A program made the position numbers and the translations under genes. Positions 50,801 through 64,000 of a DNA stretch of 64,000 bases are shown here, piece by piece. Each line of letters begins with the position of its first letter. Position 1 is the first letter of the stretch. The notes under the pieces were generated by a model that was not told where the DNA came from, did no database searches, and was given only the letters and a program-made list of their open reading frames with translations. Origin of the DNA: Ridgeia piscesae (Eukaryota > Annelida > Polychaeta > Sabellida > Siboglinidae); NCBI GenBank assembly GCA_025642075.2, contig JAODUO010000481.1:10001-74000 (forward strand), given 5' to 3'.

Positions 50801-53800
50801 CATCCTGATCAGGTGTTCTATCACAAAAAGACAGATGAATGAGATGATTAAGTTCAATTTATTTTGCATCAGTATAAATCACAATATATGTTATAAAGTT
50901 TATTGTCATATTAATTAATCTCCATAGAATGATATCTTCGGCCAACCATGGGACATGAGCTTAGTAAGTAAAACAATGAAAGAAATAATCATCACTGTAC
51001 ATATGAAAGAAAATGGTCTATTGAGCAATAAACAGTTTGGTTTCACAAAGGGCCGTTCTACAGTACTTCAGCTATTAAAACTATACTAGACTCATGGACT
51101 GAAACACTGGATAATGGAGGCTGCACAGATGTAGTATACTGTGATTTTATGACAGCTTTTGGAAAGGTATCACATGCTAGGAAACGGTATGATTAACTGG
51201 ATAGAAAAATGGCTTATTGGTAGAAGACAGAGTAGTAGTTGATGGGGAGGTTTCAAACTGGAAATCGCTTTTTTGAGCGGAGTACCGCAGGGATCAGTAC
51301 TGGGACCTATTTTATTCTTAATATATATCAATGATTTGGATGATGACATAACAAGCAAGGTGTTCAAGTTTGCGGACAACACAAAAGTGTTAAGGAAAAT
51401 TAAAAGTGATGAATTTACAAGATGATCATAATAAGTTGACAGAATGGTCTGAGAAGTGGCAAATGCTGTTTAAGTTTGGAAAGTGTAAGTGCCTTCACAC
51501 AGGACATGGGAATGAAGATGCACAATATACAATGGGTGGTACTGTGCTAAATACTACCTTAAAGGAAAAGGACTTAGGGTTAACTATTAGTGCTGACATG
51601 AAGGTATCAGAGCGGTGTGGAATTGCAGCAGCAAAGGGTAACCAAATTCGTGGATTAATTAGGCGAAATATAGTGAACAAAGAAAAAGAACTAATAATAC
51701 CGCTGTATAAAACAATAGTTAGGCCTCACTTAGAATATTGTATACAAGCATGGAGGCCATATCACAAGAAGGATATTGATATGCTAGAAAGAGTACAAAG
51801 GAGAGCAACCAAAATGATACCAAAACTCAGGAATATTAGTTATGAAATGCGTCTAAAAGAATGTGGTTCAACAACACTAGAAACCAGAAGATTGAGGGGA
51901 GATCAGATTGAGCTATGGAATAAAAGGGAACATACTTAACTCAGCCGAAAAATGGAGAGATACACAACTTTAGAAAAATCATCCTGATAAACATTGCTAC
52001 AGGTCTACATGCAAATTGGATATTCACCCACAAGAAATGATGGCTACACAAGGGGTAGCAACAGGAAAACAATCACTAAAACAGACACAGTCAAGGATAT
52101 TGGAGTAACTTTTGACTCATCACTTAACTTTGAGGCACATATGTCAGAATAAATAATAAAGCCAATTCTATGATGGGGATAATTCTATGCACTTTTGAAT
52201 ATCTAGATTATAAGTGTTTCTCTACTGTTTTTAAGTGTCTTGTCCGACCACATATTGAAGATGCAAACCAGGTATGGAGTATTTATTTAATGAAACATAT
52301 AATAGCTCTTGAAAATGTTCAGTGTCGAGCAACTAAATTAATTCCCAGATATAAAGAACTAGAATATAAAGATTGCCTGCACATATAAAAACCTACCCAC
52401 TCTTTCATACCATCGTCTTAGGGGTGACATGATAGAAATTTACAAAACACTAACAGAAAAAAAATGATTCTGCAGTTACTTCAGATTTTATTACATTAAG
52501 GGAAAATTATTCAATAACTAGAGGCCACAACCTAAACATATTTAAAGAAAGATGCCGATTAAATATTAGAAAAAATAGTATAGAAAAACTAGATATTTTG
52601 ACAGTATAATGCCCACCAAATTTGGTTTACTTTAGAGCCAAGCTTTGAACATAGTTTCAATGTTATGCCAACAAAGGGATGGTTTTAGCTGTGTGTTTAT
52701 TATGATTACCGGGTATATACAGAGTACAATATAAATATGTTTACACAAATAGCGTGTAAATAACATAGATTTGTCAAACCCATGCCCATCCTTGGGCAAG
52801 TTCATTCAGGTGTATAAATGAGCATCAGGTTAACATATATGTGTATGAATAGTATTGACATTAACTGCAGCATGGCTGAAATCGTACCACAGAAGAAGTT
52901 GAGATGATCTGTTCAACTGAATGGTCTGCCAGAGAGTAGGGTGTTTGGTGCATCGAGCAGATCTATGAGGACTTAGTACTTACTTTCAGTTTTGTATACA
53001 GTTCTTAGAAGTTGGGAGTAGGACTGTTCCCTCTGAGGCAAATGGCTATTTGGACTGTTCCCTCTGAGGCAAAGGGCTATTTGGACTGTTCCCTCTGAGG
53101 CAAATGGCTATTTGGACTGTTCCCTCTGAGGCAAAGGGCTATTTGGACTGTTCCCTCAGAGGCAAATGGCTATTTGGACTGTTCCCTCTGAGGCAAAGGG
53201 CTATTTGGACTGTTCCCTCAGAGGCAAATGGCTATTTCGACTGTTCCCTCAGAGGCAAATGGCTATTTCGACTGTTCCCTCAGAGGCAAAGGGCTATTTG
53301 GACTGTTCCCTCAGAGGCAAAGGGCTATTTGGACTGTTCACTCACAGGCAAATGGCTATTTGGACTGTTCCCTCAGAGGCAAAGGGCTATTTGGACTGTT
53401 CCCTCAGAGGCAAATGGCTATTTGGACTGTTCCCTCAGAGGCAAAGGGCTATTTGGACTGTTCCCTCAGAGGCAAAGGGCTATTTGGACTGTTCCCTCAG
53501 ACGGCAAAGGGCTATTTGGACTGTTCCCTCAGAGGCAAAGGGCTATTTGGACTGTTCCCTCAGAGGCAAAGGGCTATTTCGGGCTGTTCCCTCAGAGGCA
53601 AAGGGCTATTTCGGGCTGTTCAGAGGCAAAGGGCTATTTGGACTGTTCCCTCAGAGGCAAAGGGCTATTTGGACTGTTCCCTCAGAGGCAAATGGCTATT
53701 TGGACTGTTCCCTGAGAGGCAAATGGCTATTTGGACTGTTCCCTCAGAGGCAAATGGCTATTTGGACTGTTCCCTCAGAAGCAAAGGGCTATTTCGACTG

Positions 53801-55728
53801 TTCCCTCAGAGGCAAAGGGCTATTTGGACTGTTCCCTCAGAGGCAAAGGGCTATTTGGACTGTTCCCTCAGAGGCAAATGGCTATTTGGACTGTTCCCTC
53901 AGAGGCAAAGGGCTATTTGGACTGTTCCCTCAGAGGCAAAGGGCTATTTGGACTTCCCTCAGAGGCAAAGGGCTATTTGGACTGTTCCCTCAGAGGCAAA
54001 GGGCTATTTGGACTGTTCCCTCAGAGGCAAATGGCTATTTGGACTGTTCCCTCAGAGGCAAATGGCTATTTGGACTGTTCCCTCAGAGGCAAATGGCTAT
54101 TTGGACTGTTCCCTCAGAGGCAAAGGGCTATTTGGACTGTTCCCTCAGAGGCAAAGGGCTATTTGGACTGTTCCCTCAGAGGCCAATGGCTATTTGGACT
54201 GTTCCCTCAGAGGCAAATGGCTATTTGGACTGTTCCCTCAGAGGCAAAGGGCTAAACACTTTACTCTCTGACCCACTGTTGAGAGCTAGATAGTTAACCT
54301 AGACATATCATCATCATCATTGTCATGTATGGGGCTGATAGACTTTTGCCTGTTGTACGTCCTGGTCTAATCAGTTTCTAGCGTGACTGTATAGCCGAAT
54401 CTTGTTTCGTCTTCGGCTTAATTAAAAGTAGTTATGGAAGGTTATAGCAGTCTTTGGCCCAGTGTGTGTCAATTATGTTCTTGAAACTGTTTAGTGAAGG
54501 GCTGGTTATGAAAGTTTTAGGTAGGGAGTTCCAGTCATCAATAATTGTTGAACAGTTGAACTGAATAAGTTTTTTCTTAGCTATGTGTTAGCTCTTTTCT
54601 CAAAAATGTTCTGGCTGTGTCCTCTTGTGTTCAGCACTGTAGTGGTAGTGAAGAAGAGGGTTTGGTCTACAATGTCAATTTGTTGCTTGTCTTTCAATGA
54701 GGGCACTACATGTAGTTTTGTAGCATGGCATTGGATTTTTCCTATTTCTTTAGTCTCTTTTCGTATATGGTGCCCAAATAACATTTCCGTATTCGAGCAG
54801 ACCATTGTTTTGAACAATGTTGGAATGGTGGTCACAGCCAGGCAAGTAAATGTATTCGTGATTAGTTCAAGCATCCTTGTTGTTTTGTTGGTGATACTCT
54901 TCACACGAGGTTGCTCTGTCTAGATATTGAACTCAGGGTGCAGGCATGGTATATTTGGTGAAAAACATGGCCCTCAACACTGGGTGTGTAGCCCTCATGA
55001 CTCAGAGATCATGGTAAACGTCAGTCCTGTCTCAATTTGGGATGTATATTAACCACTGAGGATAATGGGAATGACAAGTCTTGTCGATAATGACTAATTG
55101 AATGAGACCGCTTAGGAGCATAACGACATAACATTGTAACCTCAACATGTACTGACTAGTCAGTTAATAGAACATTGACAAGTGCTGGAAACAACTGGGA
55201 CTAGAAAGTAGACTTTTCTGATAGTGATAGCAAACAACAGTTATTTATTGTAGCCAGTTTTTATATGTTCATGTGATTTGCTTGTATTTATTATTTATTT
55301 GTTGTGTTATTTATATTTTACAGATGTCCACTATGGAAATAAGATTGTATGTGTACAATATCTTTCTGTTTTATGACGTATTGTTATGAAAAATATCACT
55401 AGTACTACTATTACTACATGACGATATCGAATACCGACCAACATGATAAGTCAATCTGCATTGAGATAACGACGGTGAAGTATCATGTAGTCGCATTCAG
55501 GAACTCGTGGAATGGTATGGGGCTAAAGTTGTGTAGGCTAAGCGAGACAAACAAAAATTAGACTGACGTGATTTATTAATTTTAGACAGTGACCGAGTTG
55601 AATTAGTTCAGTTATGAGTTAGTAGTGAGCGATAATTAAACCATCAATTTATTTACTGTTTATGATCCACATATAAATTCGTACCTTTGTTTGGTAGCGT
55701 GTAACCGACTTTCTCCAAATGAAGACAT
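37580..55728 (-). CDS. TBC-domain Rab GTPase-activating protein, TBC1D15/TBC1D25-like (12 exons found)
   Basis: Joining 12 exons gives about 450 residues. The start is [14 protein letters not shown] at 55,728 and the stop is at 37,580. The TBC domain starts at [19 protein letters not shown] (about residue 83) and runs to about 400. Both catalytic fingers are present: arginine finger IDKDVPR (about residue 203) and glutamine finger GYAQGMND (Gln about 241), followed by [24 protein letters not shown] and [14 protein letters not shown]. Such proteins speed GTP hydrolysis by Rab GTPases in membrane traffic; the Rab target is unknown. No lipid- or Rab-binding N-terminal domain is seen. Phases agree throughout except between exons 3 (ends phase 2) and 4 (needs phase 1). 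A microexon of 20 or 23 nt, about 7 residues, is missing there by comparison with TBC1D15 as recalled. Best relatives seem to be TBC1D15 and TBC1D25; I give no symbol because orthology is not settled. Confidence 0.88.
37719..38378. other. TBC intron 11
   Basis: Unique AT-rich sequence apart from a short triplication of ACCGTTTACCAAGTAACATA at about 38,020-38,082. Confidence 0.6.
38379..38520 (-). CDS. TBC gene exon 11
   Basis: Acceptor TTATTTCAG, donor TGTAG|GTAAGT. Encodes [20 protein letters not shown] through ADVFQFIC, the end of the TBC domain. Confidence 0.9.
38615..38886. repeat. AT microsatellites in TBC intron 10
   Basis: Two long TA/AT runs (about 38,618-38,650 and 38,819-38,886) with AT-rich sequence between. 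Confidence 0.9.
39100..39248 (-). CDS. TBC gene exon 10
   Basis: Acceptor GACTTTTTAG, donor GAAG|GTAGGA. Encodes [20 protein letters not shown] and a charged stretch ending EKQRRFEQE. The LLNFKREF block is typical of TBC domains. Confidence 0.92.
39249..39849. other. TBC intron 9
   Basis: Unique AT-rich intron sequence; nothing recognised. Confidence 0.6.
39850..39940 (-). CDS. TBC gene exon 9
   Basis: Acceptor TTTTCCCACAG, donor CACAG|GTGGGT. Encodes [20 protein letters not shown] and GLADMAFCH. Confidence 0.92.
39941..40439. other. TBC intron 8
   Basis: Unique intron sequence; nothing recognised. Confidence 0.6.
40440..40521 (-). CDS. TBC gene exon 8
   Basis: Acceptor GATGTTGCAG, donor TTGG|GTGAGT. 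Encodes [20 protein letters not shown] and DSVLRKL. Confidence 0.92.
40522..40996. other. TBC intron 7
   Basis: Unique intron sequence; nothing recognised. Confidence 0.6.
40997..41132 (-). CDS. TBC gene exon 7 (glutamine finger)
   Basis: Acceptor TATCTTCAG, donor GAG|GTGTGT. Encodes [20 protein letters not shown], then [19 protein letters not shown]. The YAQ glutamine finger is intact. Confidence 0.93.
41133..41620. other. TBC intron 6
   Basis: Unique AT-rich intron sequence; nothing recognised. Confidence 0.6.
41621..41724 (-). CDS. TBC gene exon 6 (arginine finger)
   Basis: Acceptor GGTACAG, donor TTCAG|GTAGTT. Encodes [20 protein letters not shown] followed by [14 protein letters not shown]. 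The IxxDxxR arginine finger is intact. Confidence 0.93.
41725..42399. other. TBC intron 5, with a GT-rich tract
   Basis: Unique AT-rich sequence, then an imperfect GT/GC simple repeat at about 42,126-42,370 that ends about 30 bp before the exon 5 donor. Confidence 0.65.
42126..42370. repeat. GT-rich simple repeat with GCGT interruptions
   Basis: Alternating purine-pyrimidine sequence of TGTG and TGCG steps. Open frames in it (Cys/Val or His/Thr) are artefacts. Confidence 0.9.
42400..42530 (-). CDS. TBC gene exon 5
   Basis: Acceptor TGTTTTGTAG, donor CCAAG|GTAGTA. Encodes [20 protein letters not shown] and an acidic linker ending MQLPAK. This stretch is an insertion within the TBC domain and is not strongly conserved. 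Confidence 0.85.
42605..42938 (+). repeat. GATGAT-rich low-complexity tract
   Basis: Imperfect GAT/GTT triplet-rich sequence between exons 5 and 4 of the TBC gene. It ends only about 6 bp before the exon 4 donor. An Asp-rich or Met-rich open frame through it is not a gene. Confidence 0.85.
42945..43001 (-). CDS. TBC gene exon 4
   Basis: 57 bp encoding [18 protein letters not shown], matching the early TBC-domain region before the linker. Acceptor GATATCTGCAG is made of sequence shared with the adjacent 36-bp repeat; donor AAAG|GTAGAG. It needs one leading base from the preceding exon, whereas exon 3 ends with two spare bases; hence the inferred missing microexon. Confidence 0.82.
43002..44945 (+). 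repeat. 36-bp minisatellite, about 54 copies
   Basis: Unit contains CACGTACAGATATCACCGCA then CACTCTCTACACAAGA. Variants: ATATATCAC for AGATATCAC, CACTGCAC or CACTACAC, ACAGGACA, and two copies with a TAGTCTC insertion near 44,175-44,222. A period divisible by three gives open frames up to 567 codons on both strands; none is a gene. The first unit touches TBC exon 4. Confidence 0.95.
44998..45465 (+). mobile_element. 5'-truncated non-LTR retrotransposon (LINE), C-terminal ORF2 fragment
   Basis: An intact 138-codon frame (45,013-45,426, stop at 45,427) reads [20 protein letters not shown], later [14 protein letters not shown] and [20 protein letters not shown]. This is the usual C-terminal end of reverse-transcriptase polyproteins in many invertebrate LINEs. 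It ends in a GAAGAAGAAAGAAAG and AATAAA tail, as LINE 3' ends often do. It lies in a TBC intron, opposite to that gene. It has no visible frameshift, so it may be young. Confidence 0.85.
45466..45648. other. Spacer between a LINE fragment and the 24-bp array
   Basis: Unique AT-rich sequence. It is one of the few non-repeat places where the missing TBC microexon could lie, but no convincing candidate was seen. Confidence 0.4.
45649..49272 (+). repeat. 24-bp minisatellite, about 151 copies, with higher-order structure
   Basis: Unit CCATGGAGTCAAGGTGGAGA plus TACA, TACT, TACG or TATG. The rare marker GGAGCCAAGGTAGAGATATG recurs at 46,621 and 47,270 (649 bp, 27 units plus one base) and, altered, at 48,301. 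This shows duplicated blocks of monomers. Units contain the palindrome CCATGG. Open frames up to 1,099 codons are by-products of stop-free units. It lies in the TBC intron between exons 3 and 4. Confidence 0.95.
49273..49992. other. TBC intronic unique sequence
   Basis: No exon recognised. The missing microexon of about 20 nt was sought here on the minus strand without a convincing hit. Confidence 0.5.
49993..50068 (-). CDS. TBC gene exon 3
   Basis: Acceptor TTCCCTGCAG, donor CCAG|GTGACT. Encodes [20 protein letters not shown] and HSTT, the start of the TBC domain; ends in phase 2. Confidence 0.92.
50069..50614. other. TBC intron 2
   Basis: Unique sequence; no exon or repeat recognised. Confidence 0.6.
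50615..50817 (-). CDS. TBC gene exon 2
   Basis: Acceptor TTGTGATAG, donor TTTCAG|GTAGGT. Encodes [20 protein letters not shown], then [20 protein letters not shown] and VFSG, leading into the TBC domain. Confidence 0.9.
50925..51985 (+). mobile_element. Decayed Jockey/CR1-type LINE reverse transcriptase
   Basis: Pieces of one reverse-transcriptase ORF in several frames: [53 protein letters not shown], then FADNTKV (usually FADDTK) and [11 protein letters not shown] 177-codon frame (51,406-51,939) continues with [20 protein letters not shown] and [14 protein letters not shown]. Frameshifts and stops around 51,090-51,260 and the changed catalytic Asp show it is dead. It lies in TBC intron 1 on the opposite strand. 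Confidence 0.85.
52030..52600 (+). mobile_element. Second decayed Jockey/CR1-type LINE fragment
   Basis: Includes [20 protein letters not shown], a frame reading [20 protein letters not shown], then [20 protein letters not shown] and [14 protein letters not shown], in shifted frames. It covers the same C-terminal region as the neighbouring element, so it is a separate insertion or a rearranged copy. Confidence 0.78.
52775..52925 (+). mobile_element. Diverged SINE copy
   Basis: Shares CTTGGGCAAGTTCATTCA, GTGTATAAATGAG and AGAAGTTGAGATGA with the SINE at 815-1565, but has no 40-bp array. The tRNA head is not preserved. Confidence 0.55.
53021..54255 (+). repeat. 31-bp minisatellite, about 40 copies
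   Basis: Unit GGACTGTTCCCTCAGAGGCA then AAGGGCTATTT, alternating AAGGG and AATGG types. The first units carry CCCTCTGAGG instead of CCCTCAGAGG. All three plus frames stay open; this is not coding. It lies in TBC intron 1. Confidence 0.95.
54400..54912 (-). mobile_element. LINE C-terminal fragment (reverse strand)
   Basis: A minus-strand frame of 107 codons (54,904-54,581) reads [20 protein letters not shown], then [20 protein letters not shown] and [14 protein letters not shown]. In another frame it continues with [12 protein letters not shown] and [16 protein letters not shown]. This is the end of a Jockey/CR1-like reverse-transcriptase ORF with a break near 54,580. Confidence 0.75.
54938..55078 (-). 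repeat. Dispersed repeat D1, copy 2 (inverted)
   Basis: The reverse complement carries AAATTGAGACAGGACTGAC, TGAGTCATGAGGGC and GAGGGCCATGTTTTTCACCA, matching 34,291-34,433. It lies beside a LINE fragment; whether it belongs to that element is unclear. Confidence 0.65.
55079..55684. other. TBC intron 1, proximal part
   Basis: Unique AT-rich sequence; no feature recognised. Confidence 0.55.
55685..55728 (-). CDS. TBC gene exon 1 with start codon
   Basis: ATG at 55,728-55,726; encodes [14 protein letters not shown] plus two bases, donor AAAG|GTACGA. The phase matches exon 2 exactly (AG plus A gives Arg), which supports the model. It is a short exon with no independent similarity. Confidence 0.75.
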
Positions 55729-57148
55729 GACACTGCTACAGTATGACTTCCAGGTGGTTAGTCATAAAAGTAAATAAGATATACGTTTGTTATCATAGTT
55801 CTACCTTGTTGACACGACACATCGCCATCTAGTGGCCAATCCTAACGTTTTGTCGTCGAAAATAAATCAAACGAACTCCGTTAGATGGGACCACCATTCG
55901 TCGGTTTACTTATCAAGAAAACAACGTTCATACCACTGGACATTCATAACTAATGAATGTGTTGCAGGTGTTCATAACTAATGAATGTGTTAACCTTTGA
56001 ATGTGTTGCAGGTGGAATTTTTCAAAATTGCAAACATTGTTCTGAGTTTATTGCAGTAAACCATCAACATGCTTGTTGTAATCATAAGAATGCAATATTA
56101 AATTAAACAAAATTAATAAACCCTAGGAGCTGGTAGCCTCGCGCCTGCATTAAGAAAAAGCTGTTTAGTTTGAAGTCATTCCATATACACATTCAAGATA
56201 ATAATTATATCCATAAGGAACAACTATGTTATGACTGCCACTACTAGATTCTAACACACACACCCACACACACACAAACAAGAGAAACTAAATGACAATA
56301 ATATGTGCAACAAAATGACAACCATCAACAAAAAATGCTATGCATTTATTACCTAAATCACACAAAACATTACTCGAATCATACAAATGTATTTTATAAA
56401 TAACAAGTATGTGCCTGTATAATATGCATATGTACTCTTTTTATAACATTTAATCTATATACAGTGTAGCAAAAGTATGTTAACCCAAAACATAGAATAA
56501 TTTTTACATAGCCTGCTAATGCAAAATATTTTACCCTACAGGATTTTCTTAACTGTATAAATAAAATGGTATATTTTTGGTTGCTTCATGTAAAATATCC
56601 ACAAGTTCACATAGTTCAGATGCAGCCTAACTCAGCGTTACAACATTCTTCTCCTTTAAATGTCTCTTCCAATCTGAGCGAACCCACAGCTAAAAAATTA
56701 AAAGTATGACCTAGTGCAGTTAATGAAAATTGATGAAACAACCTGTGTTCCTCAACCACATTAAATTTACCACTTCAAGTTCATCTTCTACTACACAATG
56801 TCATGATGATATAGATGAGAAAGAAAACGAGAAGGAGTTATTAAATTAACACTGTGCAAGAGATCTGGTCTCATAAATGGGATCACATTTTGCAACCCTG
56901 AGTTTTCTCTTTTGAAGCATTATTTATATACAATGACAATATGGCTTGCGTCTCAACTTCAGTCCTGGTGTAATTCATTACACAGTAAAACATGTAACAA
57001 CTTGTAAACCAATGTGTAACTACTTTCCTTTTGGCAGTGAGCTGTTTTGTTTCTGTAAATAATTTCACATTTTTTCCTGATAATGAATTCGTTCTGTTCT
57101 TTCACAACAATAATGTAACAATTCCAACCCTCTCAAAACATAAAAAAA
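55729..57148. other. TBC 5' flank and ERCC4 3' flank
   Basis: The TBC promoter should lie just right of 55,728, but no clear core element or CpG island is seen. The left part repeats TTCATAACTAATGAATGTGTT-like sequence twice near 55,945-55,995. ERCC4's 3' UTR runs leftward from 57,149; minus-strand AATAAA hexamers lie at 56,345 and 56,047. Confidence 0.4.
56345..56350 (-). terminator. Candidate ERCC4 poly(A) signal
   Basis: TTTATT on the plus strand gives AATAAA about 800 bp after the ERCC4 stop. A nearer variant signal may be used instead. Confidence 0.2.

Positions 57149-64000
<6,852 letters not shown>

Noticed and set aside
51406..51939. 177-codon open frame as a host gene
   Set aside because: It is the C-terminal part of a LINE reverse transcriptase with frameshifts just upstream.

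Overview
This is a 64 kb piece of an animal nuclear genome. Its genes are split by GT-AG introns, it carries LINE and tRNA-derived SINE debris, and its proteins resemble bilaterian families. The dense, varied minisatellites would suit a marine invertebrate such as a mollusc or another lophotrochozoan, but nothing here fixes the taxon. Three protein-coding genes can be reconstructed exon by exon.

Layout. (1) Positions 1-30,010 hold no recognisable coding exon. A CpG-rich block at about 2.14-2.44 kb ends in a good splice donor and may be the promoter and first non-coding exon of the next gene, which would give an intron of about 27.6 kb. The rest is unique AT-rich DNA, minisatellites with units of 58, 30, 32, 12, 46, 38 and 41 bp, a 40-bp array inside a SINE, a GGGC/GGAC microsatellite and a fold-back MITE. 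(2) Positions 30,011-34,865 (+) hold a three-exon LHFPL2 orthologue, a four-pass membrane protein of 266 residues. (3) Positions 37,580-55,728 (-) hold a 12-exon TBC-domain Rab GAP of the TBC1D15/TBC1D25 type, tail-to-tail with LHFPL2. Its introns hold 36-bp, 24-bp and 31-bp arrays and four LINE fragments. One microexon of about 20 nt is missing from the model. (4) Positions 57,149-63,640 (-) hold the last five recognisable exons of ERCC4/XPF, the DNA-repair nuclease subunit; its 5' part lies beyond the right edge.

The three genes have no evident functional link. Their neighbourhood is ordinary animal gene order.

The striking property is repeat load. About twenty unrelated tandem arrays fill roughly a third of the window. 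Several abut or overlap exon boundaries: just after the LHFPL2 coding exon 1 donor, on both sides of TBC exon 4, across the TBC stop codon, and about 16 bp inside an ERCC4 intron. Most long open frames in the window are by-products of stop-free repeat units and are not genes. One stretch, 60.1-60.74 kb, reads like a base-level blend of the 40-bp repeat with the ERCC4 exon region at 62.16-63.0 kb. That is most simply a long-read consensus or assembly fault. I found no new defence, mobile or biosynthetic system.
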